From Mytilinidion resinicola (lineage: Eukaryota > Ascomycota > Dothideomycetes > Mytilinidiales > Mytilinidiaceae), in assembly GCF_010093595.1 (NCBI RefSeq), contig NW_022985442.1, forward strand, positions 2,103,498 to 2,151,008: a stretch of DNA of 47,511 bases, written 5' to 3'. Shown one piece after another: positions 1 to 10,530 of this stretch (position 1 is its first letter; every line of letters begins with the position of its first letter). The notes beneath the pieces were generated by a model. That model did no database searches, was not told the origin of the DNA, and saw nothing but the letters and a program-made list of their open reading frames with translations. Both the position numbers and the translations under genes were made by a program.

Positions 1-42
1 GTTCTCTACAGCTGAGATTTCAGCTGGGTTCTCTACAGCTGA
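1..42. repeat. short direct repeat at window edge
   Basis: The 15-mer gttctctacagctga occurs at 1-15 and again at 28-42. No function is evident; it may be the end of a longer repeat cut by the window edge. Confidence 0.6.
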
Positions 43-236
43 TGTTCGGAGAGTAGCTTTCTGGCATATGAGTTGTTGATCCTAGGTTGTAGTGCTGCAA
101 CCTGAGTGAACCTGAGTATAATCACACATCGTGCTGATGGATAACCGTGGGCGAGCGGCGAGTGTCTGTGATATATCATATTCCAAGCCAATTAAGCTCC
201 TCTTCTTCGAGCACCGTGTCGATGCCATAAACGCCA

Positions 237-440
237 TTGCACGGGCCTGTGGAAAGCCACCGAAAGTTGATGACCATACAGAACCTTAGAACTGCAAGTG
301 ATGGCTGCAGCATGGTGGCGGGGGACCCGCATGAGTTCTGTGCATGTGGTCAAATGAAATCATCAGGCTCTATCAACAAGCATGATATCGAACGATGTGA
401 AGCGCCAGGATGTACCAACAAGTGGCGTCGGCTGCTCTGA
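237..440 (+). other. short ORF with Cys pairs, coding status unclear
   Basis: A 67-residue open frame whose second half holds a C-x-C pair, a central His and a C-x4-C pair, like a small zinc-binding fold. There is no clear partner exon and no family I recognise. It could be an exon of the broken gene that follows, or chance. Confidence 0.2.
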
Positions 441-629
441 CTATCCCCGGAGGCTGGAGAGCGGTAAAGTGTGGATGATAGCCGCCGGGCGGTGGAGAGC
501 GATCACTGGAAGATATCTGTGCATACAATGCGGGCGGTAATGCTCGGACAATATCTGTGCAAGTGGCTTTCTTGCTCCTGCATATCCTCGCCCGCAGAGA
601 CTCCTTCAGATAAACCCCAGCTTTCCAAC

Positions 630-1013
630 ATGGCACAACCTCTCTTCCAGGCACAGAACCCTTGTAACAAGCCTCCGTGTTCCTTGAGCACGAAGCCATG
701 AGCTCTAGGTAAAGATGAAATATTCTGTATCAGCCAAAGACTAACGTCAAATCCAAGTTCGACGTCAGGGGGACGATCTCAAACCCCGTCATCCTCACGA
801 AGATCGGTATCGCCCTGCACCAGCAACACCTCGTACAGCGACGATAGAGATGACAATAACAATACTGTTCGCATTACCAAACACCGGTCTTGGGAAACGC
901 CCGAACACCAACTGGAGGAGCTCAACGGAGCTGCGGTGATTCTGCAGGAAATGAGATGGGAGTGGACAGATGTGAGCCCTCTAATGGCTATTCTGGTCTA
1001 CATCGGATTCTGA
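630..1013 (+). pseudogene. possible small Ser/Pro-rich gene, one intron, in-frame TGA
   Basis: From an ATG at 630 a Ser/Pro-rich frame runs to a TGA at 699-701. A convincing intron follows at 709-768 (60 nt, GTAAAG donor, CTAAC branch site near 741, CAG acceptor). Splicing it out continues the same frame to a stop at 1011-1013. The second exon reads like real coding sequence: an Asp/Asn-rich stretch, then a polar helix containing PEHQLEELNG and a hydrophobic end. The single TGA just before the donor would cut the product; it could come from CGA by CpG-to-TpG. Family unknown. An alternative is that only the second exon is coding and the upstream exon differs. Confidence 0.3.
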
Positions 1014-1366
1014 TAGCAGGGGAAGGACAAATTTAGGGTGGGAGAGTGTGATGGGAAAGGCGACTGAGAGCTGCCGCTACGGCCACGTCTACTACTACAA
1101 ATTCTCCTCCTACGGTATTTCGCTGGTACAAAAGACGCCTACAAATGAACATCTCGGTATTACTACGCGCAGACACAATCCAGTCTTGATGTATGAGCGG
1201 GGAGTGATGGATCTGGACGGGGATATAATTCTACTTTCTCTGAACGATAAGGAGTGTTTGGTGGAGAGAGCAGTTTCTGATTTCAGGAAGAGGGTCGGAG
1301 AGCTCCAAGAAAAACGATGGTCCGTGTTTTTGATACGATCGGAAGCGATTCGCTGCTCGCTGAGCT
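1014..1366. other. intergenic, no convincing gene
   Basis: A plus-strand open frame covers 1048-1395, but its end overlaps the better supported minus-strand gene at 1367-1851 and its composition is not gene-like. Probably the 3' flank of that gene. Confidence 0.4.
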
Positions 1367-1851
1367 CTAGTTTCTCTGCTGCTTGCCATTTTTGATAGCA
1401 AGCAATCTCCGCTGTTTCATCTCATCTATATCTGGGGTTGGCTCCTTCATGGTCACCTGCAATAGCGTCTGCTGCAGATGATTCTTGCGCCCAAGCAAGT
1501 CTTGGTGGTAGTAGTTCTTTCCAAGAAACTGAATTTTCAATCAGTAATTGAGAATATCACTGCATGATCAATGCCTACCACATGTAAATCATTGCACGTG
1601 TCGTTGAGATAAAGGGTGCGATCAACTGATAAGTCAACAAGGATGGACTCCCAGCTTTTTGACAACGCGTTTTCAAACGCCTTGTTGAAAAAGCTATCCT
1701 CCGAATCTCCACTAGCAGGCTCGGAGGGCATGATGTAAACATATTCAGTACAGCCGCCGTACTTGAGTGCAGCCCTTAATAAGTCATTCTTGTATTTCTC
1801 TCGGTCTTCGATTCTGTTTCTCGATGATGGGTTCCAGGGGTAGAGTTTCAT
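1367..1851 (-). CDS. hypothetical protein, two exons
   Basis: Exon 1 is 1579-1851 (start ATG at 1849-1851) and exon 2 is 1367-1528, joined across a 50-nt intron (1529-1578) with a GTAGGC donor, a CTGAT branch site and a CAG acceptor; the phase is 0 and the product is 144 residues. Without the intron the frame stops at TGA near 1537, so splicing decides the model. The N-terminal half is mixed alpha/beta with Tyr- and Ser-rich segments (for example KYGGCTEYVYIMPSEP). The C-terminal half is a polar, Gln/Lys-rich helix containing GRKNHLQQTLLQVTMKEP and ending KNGKQQRN. No signal peptide or membrane segment. I do not recognise the family. An upstream ATG in the same frame would add 16 residues. 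Confidence 0.55.
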
Positions 1852-2400
1852 CGCTACAGACAGGAGGCGTGACGGAGGTCTTTTGACGAGAAGGCGCAAG
1901 AGGATTGAAGGGCGGGTTTGGGGGGGAGGAAGGTGAGGAAGTGAGGAGGTGACTGGTCCCCGCTGCGAAGGGGCAGTGAGTGATAGGCGGCAGAGTCAAA
2001 GTTGGCCAGACGCTAAACCGAATCCATCCCAGATGAGATGTTAATATGAGAGGGTGCCTGGTTGTGAGCATAATCGCGGCCAAATCTGGATATTTATGCA
2101 CAGGTGAGAGAAATAAGCGTTTTTTTCTCGATTTACTTGGGGCATCTAAAACCGTCTTTGAACAGCTATATCCCCTTTTTAACTCTATCAATCCATCGCT
2201 GGCCTTCAGTAGGAGTTTGCATCGGCTTTTTTTTCTTACGGGATCATATGGCATATTTGAAGCTGCTGCTCGTGGGGTCGATCAGCTGGCTTGCTCGCTT
2301 CCTCGTGTGATGCCGTTCTTGCCCCTAGAACCTAATTTAGTACCGGTGTAGTGACTGTTATAATACCAAAACTAACCATGGACCTTCCGCACGACTTGTG
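1852..2400. other. intergenic with a dispersed repeat fragment
   Basis: No supported gene. The part at 2105-2225 is one copy of a diverged dispersed repeat, listed separately. The stretch 1905-1960 is purine-rich on the plus strand. Confidence 0.5.
2105..2225. repeat. dispersed repeat, copy 1 (partner at 11012-11130)
   Basis: Aligned by eye to 11012-11130 in the same orientation, with shared blocks such as gagtttgc and ttacttgggg/ttactttagg. Translated, both copies give related peptides (LLGASKTVFEQLYPLFNSIN here, a version with stops in the other), so this may be a fragment of an old transposable-element ORF. Many differences are transitions, as expected of RIP-aged repeats. Confidence 0.55.
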
Positions 2401-2860
2401 TCATGTGCCAGTTAAGGAGGTCAACTTCAATTCCATAATCTTCTCCTCCAGCAACTGCTTATCAACACGCCCTAGGCTTTCCTTTTGGGTGTCTGCAAGT
2501 TTGCCTGCCTCAGCCTGCAACCTACGCCGCGTCAACCATATTGCCCAACGCAGTTAAGAGATCCTCCAACTCGTTGCCTTACCGCTCTCTCACCGGTTGC
2601 CTTCCTACACAATTCTGTCCCTTCTAGTCATTTCCCTTAAACTGATGCCAACATGAACGCGTATCACCAAGAGCCTCTAACCTACTCACAACAACATTTG
2701 CCGCATTCAGGTCTCCGGACAGTGTCGGGCGGCGGCGGTGACCAAAACCTAGGTGGTGTTCTTGACGTATCAAAGGAGACACCACCTCGCGCGTCAGTAG
2801 TACGATAAGGTCACACCCTGTGTCTGATATCGGACGTTTACCATAAATATAGGGCTGCAA
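2401..2860 (-). pseudogene. decayed coiled-coil protein gene fragment
   Basis: Reading the minus strand from 2860, one frame gives protein-like sequence (containing GDLNAANVVVSRLEALGDTR, then NELEDLLTALGNMVDAA) broken by TAG, TAA and TAG. It then continues in a second frame as an amphipathic helix (LQAEAGKLADTQKES, KQLLEEKIMELK) to a TGA at 2401-2403. The in-frame stops sit where Gln or Trp would fit, as RIP would produce, and there is one frameshift. It looks like the C-terminal end of a larger fungal coiled-coil protein; family not recognised. Confidence 0.5.
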
Positions 2861-3131
2861 TTCTTGTCACTCCAGCTTCCCGCCGCCTGGAGCCTCCCTT
2901 GCATAATTGCGCTCCTCTGAACTTTTCAATTATCCTGTTGCGTCCCACGCTCGAATCTGGCAACGGAACCTATCCCGATTACGAACACAAGAGCATATGA
3001 TGCCTCCGAGAAGGCAGTGACGAACTCGCCCTCGAACTCGTTTCAGCCGACTACCATTCTTCCAAGCCATACGACCTCCTTAGTAGAAGAATACTATATC
3101 CGCTGAACCCTACAATGGTCCATTGCATGGG

Positions 3132-4000
3132 ATGTCAACCGCGAAATGTTCCATCTGTTCGTGTCTCGAATTCGATTACAGTGTTCATGATTATATGAAC
3201 ACGGAATTCTATGGAGAACCACTGATGTGGTGTACATGCTCGCATACCATTGACCAGCATCAGTCGTTATCGGTCGAGTCAAATCACACCCAATCCACGG
3301 CAACAATCCAATATTCCTTGAATATGTCCCTCGATTGGAGTCCCGCACAACAAGAGGAATATGTAATGCCTGAAGAGGGCTTTGAACCATTGGACAGCCA
3401 GGTTCGCCAATTCAAGGCTGAATTGAACGGAAATCTAGGTAAGATGTCACTGTGGCTGTGATAACATATACTAACATGTGGGCAGTTAATAGCACCGGCA
3501 GCGCTTCTTTTCCAATTGACGACTCCAACCAAGCACAAATCCTCCAACCTTTTCAAATAGTCGAACACAAAATGAGTGTTCGACTGATAGAAGAGATCGT
3601 AAATGCCGCACAGAAGGCCGTAAATGCCGCACAAGAGTCCTTAAACGACGCACAGAAAGCCCTAAACGCCGCCAAGGACGTAGTCAACGAGAACCGGGCG
3701 AATGGCTTCTGCATTGAGCAGAATACTTCTCGAGGCCAATCCACGGGGATAAAAGAGGAGAGTATTAAGAAGCTTCCTGTTGTAGGGAAGCCGCGACGTA
3801 GTAGAGGGGCACGAGGGGCACGAGCCAAAATTGCCTGTAATATTTGCCGGGAGCGAAAAGTAAAATATATTATTGGACCTACCGGGCCTTGCGCCGGGTG
3901 CAAGGGTGAAGGCCAGCATTGTGAGGTTTCAAGCTCTAGGCGTAGAAATTGTGCAAACAAGAAGACTATACGAGAGGATCGTGAGAGCGAAGGATCGTGA
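3132..4000 (+). CDS. regulator-like protein: Cys/His module, Ala-rich helix, Zn2Cys6-like domain
   Basis: Exon 1 (3132-3438) and exon 2 (3486-4000) flank a 47-nt intron with GTAAGA, CTAAC and CAG signals; the product is 273 residues. Residues 6-43 form a compact Cys/His module (C6, C9, C11, F14, T24, F26-Y27, C34, C36, H38, H43) that recurs at the C-terminus of the protein at 14776-16056. Residues 140-172 are an Ala/Asn/Gln helix with a 7-residue period (NAAQKAV, NAAQESL, NDAQKAL, NAAKDVV). A basic linker leads to a Zn2Cys6-type pattern with C220, C223, C238, C241 and C248, but the third Cys is Tyr230, so the cluster is probably damaged (TGT/TGC to TAT/TAC is a RIP-type change). Upstream at about 2945-3110 another frame reads as Ser/Thr-rich protein, so the true start may lie further 5' behind an intron or frameshift. 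Likely nuclear; target unknown. Confidence 0.65.
3439..3485 (+). other. spliceosomal intron
   Basis: A 47-nt intron with GTAAGA donor, CTAAC branch site at 3471-3475 and GGCAG acceptor; it joins the two exons of the Cys/His-module gene in frame (phase 1). Confidence 0.75.
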
Positions 4001-4531
4001 GTCAGGAAGATTCTACCATCAAGAGATTGATTAGATCGACATGAAGCGCAAAGCCCTTGGTGCCTGCCTACTTCGTCTGATGTGCTAGGGAACAAAAAGC
4101 TAATTAACTTAGGCTTTTAAAGTGTAAGTAGAAGGACACGAGTTCTGGAAGCGACAATCCGGCAGGTGCGTAGGCGGTGGCCCTTGGTAAGCCTCGTTCT
4201 CGCCAGTATATCACGTGCAATGTGTCAGGGATTGAAGTTGGGCGGTAAATTCACACCAAAAAACTTTATTGCAACTCACGGCTCGCGCGACACGCGACAC
4301 CACCACACGAACGTCGCCTCCTCGCATGCTCCACCGTGCCACCATTTGATACCTGTCGCTTCTAGGCAAAGAGTTTCTAGGCCACAACCGTACTCCGTGC
4401 AATAATCCGTACTAAATGAAAACCGCAATCTTATTATTTAAGAGTTTAGCCTTTCGAAATCTGTCATCGCTTCGAAGTCTTACGACTGAACGTCAATTGG
4501 TGGAGGCTTCCGACAACGTCTAACCTGTTTC
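4001..4531. other. intergenic, tail-to-tail
   Basis: This lies between the convergent 3' ends of the regulator-like gene and the exchanger gene. Short open frames on both strands (4166-4405) look like chance; nothing else is recognised. Confidence 0.5.
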
Positions 4532-6149
4532 TTATCCACACCTTGTCTCGGATGTGTAGTCACTGGGATAGAGCCAAGCAGCAATGGCGATAATAATATA
4601 CAACGCTATAAGCAGAGCGCCTTTAAGCCAATCTAGCTAATGTTAGTAGAGTATAATTCTAGAAAGGCGGTATACTTACGAGATTTACCGTCCTGGATAA
4701 GTTAATTCACAAGTAGTATTGTCATAAAGAGTATAGCAATTTGGAAAGCATTAAAGTACAACATCATGCACTCTTTACCGGCAACCCACCCCACAATTAC
4801 GATAAGCGGAAGAATAAATAAGGCGATCTGCATACTGGACCCGACGGCAACACTAATAGCAAGATCCATTTGATCTTTAATCGCCATAGTAACTGCAGTT
4901 GCGTGCTCGGCAGCATTGCCGACGATCGGGATTAGGATAAGACCAACAAAAACAGCGGAGACTTTGTCACCTTCTGTTATGCTCTGAATACTGTTGACCA
5001 TGAACTCTGAGCAGAATGCAATCAATGTGGTCGAGATCCCCAAAGGGATGAGCGCACCCGACAGGGTTAACTGGGACTCTTCGATATCCTCCTCGCGTGT
5101 GAAGTTGATCTGGGCAGTACCAACAGCAGAAGCAGCAGTAATGGCGCCAATTTTTACGATTGTGCGACTACTAGTGCCCTTGTCTAGGTTGCCATTTCTT
5201 TTTTCGACTCTCTTGCTTGGTTCCTTGTACATCATAGCATGCGATTTAAGCTGAAAGAAGAGGTAGCAAAAGTAGATGATTAACATGATGAGGGCTGTTC
5301 CATGGGAAAGCTCCTGGTTCTTCAAGAAATTGGCGTTAGTGTCCTCTACTAGAGTTTATGTTAATACCTCTACGAATAAAGAACTTATTTACTTACCTAA
5401 AAGCATATAGTGGAACACAGTTGGGATAATTAGACCGCTAATACAAATAGCCAAGAGACTTGTAGCAGTCTGGGCGAGAGTTAAGTTGAAAAACTGCTCT
5501 AATCGGCTAATACCTCCAAAGAAGAAGCACATTCCAAGTACCAGAAGTAGGTTTGAAAGCATACTTCCGATCAACGAGGTCTTGACAATTAAAATCTTAT
5601 TTTTAAACAACGCTTGGATAGAGACAATTAATTCAACAGCATTACTGCAATCACAGTTAGCAACATAGGCCTATGCGGTTGAGATACGTACCCAAAAGAT
5701 GCATTTAAAAGACCACCAAGGGTTTCACCAGTGCGGAGTGCAAGTTCCTCTGTTGCGTAGCTAAGCATAGCTGCAAGAGGAAGAATAGCAACAAAGTTAA
5801 TGATAAATACAGCTATACTATTTATGTGCGAATAGTTGACTGCAAAGCCAATAGGAACTAGAATAAGAAGCATATTAATCCAGGACCCGAATAAGACAGC
5901 GCGGAACTGTTGCGTGGCCGGAATGTTCTGATCTAATGCTTCTTTGAGCCTCGCAGACGTGTCTGGTTGATTGTGATCAGTCTCTGGAGAGACATTTGTG
6001 CTGAGTGCCGACACGGGAGGTGCAGTGGTGGAGCGCCCTTCCTCCGCATCTGAAGGCTTGCGCTGTCGCCTAAAAGGGTTGTAATCGGCTTTCGAAGCGA
6101 TATGCCGGGCTTTTGGAGTGACAGGATCTGGATCATTAATTGTGAGCAT
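4532..6149 (-). pseudogene. CAX-family vacuolar Ca2+/H+ exchanger with premature TAA
   Basis: Four exons: 5692-6149, 5397-5644, 4680-5348 and 4532-4632, with introns of 47, 48 and 47 nt, all phase-consistent; the total is 491 codons. Known family role: moves Ca2+ into the vacuole in exchange for protons. Both diagnostic CAX repeats are present. The first is split by intron 1 (GGLLNASFG then NAVELIVSI) and the second is GNAAEHATAVTMAIKDQMDL near residue 375. About ten hydrophobic segments follow a polar N-terminal tail, with an acidic loop (REEDIEES) in the middle. The odd point is a TAA at 4702-4704 after residue 450, inside an otherwise conserved stretch (MTILLVN, stop, LIQDGKS). The last exon still encodes a good final membrane helix (GALLIALYIIIAIAAWLYP), so decay is recent. 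If translated, the product lacks its last helix. Confidence 0.85.
4702..4704 (-). other. nonsense codon in the CAX exchanger
   Basis: TAA in frame after residue 450 of 491. It could come from CAA by one CpA-to-TpA change (RIP type) or from a Tyr codon by a transversion; the ancestral residue cannot be told from this copy alone. Confidence 0.75.
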
Positions 6150-7093
6150 GATTCTTAACTTTTAATCGTTCTTGGAAGAATTTCTATTTACACATAATAA
6201 GTTGGTAATAAGTTTCTATGGTATCTAATATAGTCTCCTAGAGATATGGACCTGAATTTAAGGAGATTGGGAGTACTTAAGTGCTAGCATTCGGATTTGA
6301 ACGAAGCTGCTATTTCCTCTTAATTGCGAAAACTCTCTTACACAGAGGTTCAGCAGAAGATAGCTAGGTCCTGCGAAGAAGTCTCACGCGTGAACTTTTG
6401 ATCGAGCTGCTAGCTGCAACGTGAAGAGGAAGGGACTCGCATCAGCCATTCATATAATTTGCCTCGAAGTAATAATAGACCCAACCTGGCCGCCATTAAG
6501 AGAGTGTTGCTGAAATTTTCATGTGCTGTATACGTAGTTCGTGCCTCTTCGGCTAATAGCTTGATGGATTGATGGTCCGTCGAAGTGGTCGAAGAAGAGT
6601 AGCGGTATAAGGATGATGGCGTAATCATACTTGTTCCCGGAGACTAGCTCTTTAATAACGCGCGTAGTTGTGACACTGTGGTATTTAAAACCAGGGCGGT
6701 TACAGACCCCTTGTTCCAATATCTATGCCGAGTGTAGACATTTCCTAGCAATAGGCTCGAGTTGAAGTTATAGATTATCGGACACGTTCGCGGAGTGATG
6801 GCGTTGATAATGGCATCAGGAGGCTCACGCACCACGCTAGCGCCGTGAAGCAAGTGTGCATCTAGTCGGCATGAGGCTCTTACGCTGCTTAGTGCGGGAG
6901 AAGGTTGCCTGGTAATGCGCTTGCGAGTCTTTCCTACTCACGTTCACGTTTTCTCAGTCACTTGCGAGCTAGGCCACGCTGGTTTCGTTGTTTTTGTTAG
7001 GCGCTGACTTTGTTGAAGATGTCGAGCTCATTCAAATGTGTTTTCAAGTGGATTTGGTTCGACATGTCGAGGTGCTAGTGGAGTAGAGGCTCT
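6150..7093. other. intergenic, no supported gene
   Basis: Upstream region of the exchanger gene. Overlapping open frames of 66-72 residues on the minus strand (6410-6853) lack gene-like composition. No tRNA or repeat recognised. Confidence 0.45.
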
Positions 7094-7137
7094 AGCACGG
7101 GCCACAATGCTGCCCCCGAAGCCCTGTGGCCCGTGCT
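7094..7137. repeat. perfect 13-bp inverted repeat (hairpin), likely transposon end
   Basis: agcacgggccaca at 7094-7106 and its exact complement tgtggcccgtgct at 7125-7137, with an 18-nt loop. The motif resembles gtgggccacatgctt, repeated just beyond the pogo transposase at 21.89 kb. It lies about 160 nt past the stop of the transposase-like remnant at 7294-7802, so it probably marks that element's terminus. Confidence 0.6.
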
Positions 7138-7293
7138 TATTTCCCAATAGAAGAGGCCACCGGCTCGTGCACGCGACAGGCTCGTGCACGCATCACCAAA
7201 AATCACGTACAATACACAATGAAGCTTTTCAACACAACACAACTCTCTATACAAGTCTACGAGCTTGGAGGTGAGGTAACTGAACCCGCTCTT

Positions 7294-7802
7294 TCACTCT
7301 ATCACAACCTCATAGTCGTCAAGTGCCTTGGGGCGCCTCCGTACACGTGTAGCTCGGCCCGAAGGCTCCGGTGCATCATCATCCTCCTCATCATCTATCA
7401 CAACCAAATTTCGCTTTTTGAAGCTGTAGATGTAGCTGTGAATAGCTTCTGTGCTCGGCTCTCTCCTAGCAGCTGCCTCTCTGCCTCTTTTTCCTCCTTC
7501 TGTATAGCTTTTTGAAGCTTTGCATCCTTAGCATTTAAAATACGTTGCTTCTCTTCCTCCTCTTTCTTTTGAAGGTCACGTGCCTGCTGCACCTTATTGG
7601 GGCTATACACAACTGCAAATCCATCTTCTGCACGTGCCAGAGCCTTGAAAGGGGGCTGTTGCCTCTGCCTCTTCTTCCTCTCCTCCTTAAAGCCCTCATG
7701 GAGGTTCTTGTTTTGTATTTCTACAAGCTTAAGCTTTTCCTCCTTGGCTTGAATCTCCCTCACCTCTGGCGAATCATCGCTAAAGTTATAAGATATATTC
7801 AA
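7294..7802 (-). pseudogene. C-terminal remnant of a fungal pogo/Tc1-type transposase
   Basis: A frame from 7802 gives a Lys/Glu/Gln-rich helix with ARAEDGFAVVYSPNKVQQAR and repeated KEEEEKQ-type segments, the kind of tail seen on fungal DDE-type (pogo/mariner) transposases. The frame shifts at a run of five A residues near 7420. The other frame then continues as an acidic tail (VVIDDEEDDDAPEPSGR) and ends at 7294-7296. Catalytic and HTH parts are missing: the upstream end abuts the last exon of the Est1-type gene. A 5'-truncated, frameshifted insertion is the simplest reading; a host gene with a charged tail is the alternative. Confidence 0.5.
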
Positions 7803-7808
7803 AGAAAT

Positions 7809-10229
7809 CTATGCTAGCCGATCTCTGTCCATGTCGTCGACCAGTAACGTATGTGTGAGTTGAGGGACATATTCACTAGATTTGTGTCCTGGCGCGACTT
7901 GTGAGAAGGCAGAAGACGTAGACCATATATTAGAAGATCGGTCGTAACGTATCCAGCGCTTAAGCTACTTAAGACTTAGTAAAAGCAACAACGGGTGGTG
8001 CGGACAAATTTTCAACTCACATTTGCAATTTGGTGACCAAGGCGTAGGATCCGCTCGGTTCTGTCCTTTGTCGTTGAAGCGAGCTCAAGGGAACGTTTTT
8101 CCTCATCATGTTCACCACCAAACCAGCTCTCTGGGAAATACCATTGGCTCCACACCTGCCCACGTATAAGGTAATCCTCGGGCAGAGGCACGTTGTCGCT
8201 TTTATCCGTTGAAGGGAAAAGATCGTCATTAACAAGTGGCTCTTCGGACTTCGATAACGTGTTAAGAAAGGTAACGACTTTGTCCCAAGGAGCGTTGTCG
8301 GCTAGGGCCGAGATGGATGGAATCGTAGAGAGACTGGAAAGCGTAGAGAGACTGGAAAGGAATGCAAGGAGGACGTGAACATGCGGAAGAACATTCTTAT
8401 CCCCAATACGCCCAAGAACAAGAGCAAAGGTGGAGAATGTAAGACGACAGGCGGACTGAAAGGCGACATCGTGAGACAATTTGGCCAGTTGCGACGAGGT
8501 TTCGTCCGAGCTGAGTTGTCTTGGTCCTACAGAAGAAGAAGATGGCGAGCGACTTAAGGAGTCTTGTTCCGAAGGACTGGACGGTCTCTGAGATTTGTGG
8601 GCAATCTTCTCAGCGTATGACTGATAAATCAGTCTTAAAGGTGAGTCTTGAGAGCCGTAGTCAAAGAAACCAGCGATATTGGTAACAGCAATGAAAACAC
8701 CCTGCTCGTTCCACTTTGCCGTTACTCGCCCAATATGGTTGTCTAGCTGGCCTAGGAAAGCATCCTTAGACTCTTCAAAGGCGTCAGTCGACAACTTCCA
8801 AAAGAGAATACCGTGAACCCTGATAAAGCTGGTATCAATGGGCAGCGAATGCGTGTATGAGGCACTGGAACGTCCAAGAACAGGATCAAGCAACGTAAGA
8901 ATTGACTCCCGAGCGCTTATGAAAGGAACGACACACGTGAGAGAACGGGAATAGTAGTAGAGCTGCTGTAGCGCATTCGGGTGAGCGAGGATGGCAAGGT
9001 GGTGATATAGACGACCAACGTATGGACTCTTATCAGCGGCCATGCTATACCAGAAGTGTGCAACTCCGGCCCACGTCTCACGATCTTGCAAATCCTCGTC
9101 CGCAATGGCTAAGCGGTACCGACTAAGATCTCCTAGAGACTCGATCTAGGTGTCTTTAAACGTGGGCACGGTTTCGTAGAGCAGAGACATCATCTGGTAG
9201 GCTAGATAGATGAAAGCTAGCATATAGTCTAAGGACTCTGGCAGCCGGCGTTGTAATATCTTAAGGAAAGAGTGGATACCGTGCTTCCACATCCTTGCCG
9301 GCATTGAGTACTTAGATGCAAGACGGCGAAGTGCAGGAGAGGCAGAAGGGTGCTGACTAGCGAGGAAAAAGTCATGATATTCATGCAACAAGGTCCTATG
9401 CAGAGACATTAATGCCTGCCAGTGGTCAGGCATCAGATTACAATCCCCATCAGGATCGGGTAGTACAGAAGCCTGAACCAAGTCAACGTGAATGCATTTG
9501 GTCTCGAAAAAGGTCAGACCCGCGTATATCAACTTAACCTCGGAAGCTAGCTGTTTTTGAGAGATCGGGCGTACATTGGACTCTAAGATGATATTTGGGT
9601 AGCAAGGATTGATACGCTTACTGGACTGAGGTTGGGGAGATGAATCAGCGTCAATGGAGAGAGGGAGGGTTCTTGAGTAGTCTAAGTCCTCCACGTAAGG
9701 CCCGGCGGGGTCCTCGTAGCCAGTTGCCTTCTTGGTCCGCCTGGTGTCCCGGATTGGCACACGTGACTGTAATTCAGATGGTTGGATATTAGAGCCAGCA
9801 GGCCGCTTTATTGACCCCGGAGGTGATTGAGACCTGCCGTTCATCTCTAATAATGACAGCTGCATTAGATCAGGCGTGGAATCAGCACCTGCAGTAGCCT
9901 CGGATGATATGTGCGACTCTCGCGCAGTCTGGTCAGCCAATAACCGCCTGAGTAACAGTCAGTCTGGGGTTCGCTTGCGGTGTCCTAACGTAGAACTTGC
10001 GGTGATCCAATTTAGGAATGCAGAAAAGCTAAACTTACGCAGCTTCGTCTCTCAAAACCTTTCGAAATCGGCCAGGGTTCTGAGGGTCAATTCCCATGCC
10101 CAGCAGAGTCGGGGAGTGGTCTGAGACGACATGATCCCACAACTGGTCGTCATTCTGGAAGACACTGCCACTGCAGTAGGGACATGAGGGATTCCGGGCA
10201 GCGGCCGTGGAGGCCTTCGCTTGCGTCAT
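7809..10229 (-). pseudogene. Est1-type DNA/RNA-binding domain protein (SMG7/EBS1-like) with premature TAG
   Basis: Exons 10039-10229 (or from 10245), 8021-9947 and 7809-7964, with introns of 91 nt (GTAAGT, CTGAC, TCAG) and 56 nt (GTGAGT); 757 codons in one phase-consistent frame. The N-terminus has a C2H2 pattern (CPYC...WDHVVSDH). The centre is clearly the fungal Est1 DNA/RNA-binding domain: ISQKQLASEVKLIYAGLTFF, DHWQALMSLHRTLLHEYHDF, HPSASPALRRLASKY, GRLYHHLAILAHPNALQQLY and SARESILTLLDP. Relatives act in nonsense-mediated decay or telomerase recruitment. Codon 331 is TAG (9146-9148) in FKDT-stop-IESLGDLSRYR, where I recall Trp in the family. TGG to TAG is CpA to TpA on the plus strand, the RIP signature. 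Everything after the stop remains in frame, so the lesion is recent. A 5' exon at 10311 to about 10530 probably precedes the listed start across a 65-nt intron; the true ATG is unresolved. Confidence 0.85.
9146..9148 (-). other. nonsense codon in the Est1-type gene
   Basis: TAG at the position of an expected Trp joins two long open stretches in the same frame (264 residues of the upstream ORF, 359 downstream). Plus strand CTA from CCA is a C-to-T change before A. Confidence 0.85.
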
Positions 10230-10310
10230 GAGGGCTTGCGTATATCTGTAGTTGTCAACTGGCTGAAGAGAAGGAGACGTTGTCAGGGACGGACTCGGAT
10301 TGCAGCAAAC

Positions 10311-10530
10311 CTGCCATTTTGGCGAGTTGAATATGGTTGGGCGGTGCAGTCGTATGTCGTTGCTGGAGAGTAGGTGTGCATTCGGAATCCTAAACGGGTG
10401 TCGGCGGTGCGGGACGGAGATGGTTCGCGACGTTGCAGAGCCGCACGATGGGGGTCCTGAGGCACGAAAGAGGAAACGTGGTGATCTCTGGGTGAAGCCT
10501 GAGCAAGCTGCACTTTGAGCTGCTCTTCCC
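10311..10530 (-). CDS. probable 5' exon of the Est1-type gene
   Basis: A minus-strand frame with good coding character (EEQLKVQLAQASPRDHH, then HTYSPATTYDCTAQPYSTRQ) ends at a GTTTGC donor (10310). Joining to an acceptor at 10246 continues in frame into RYTQALMTQAK and the C2H2 finger. No ATG is found in this frame before a TAA upstream, so there is either a further exon or decay at the start. The right boundary is approximate. Confidence 0.4.

Noticed and set aside
3553..4095. 180-residue minus-strand ORF
   Set aside because: Overlaps the spliced regulator-like gene, whose domains and intron are better supported.
6280..6330. Possible tRNA T-arm on the minus strand (a TTCAAATCC-like loop)
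   Set aside because: The stem does not pair and no matching acceptor, D-arm or anticodon arm is found.
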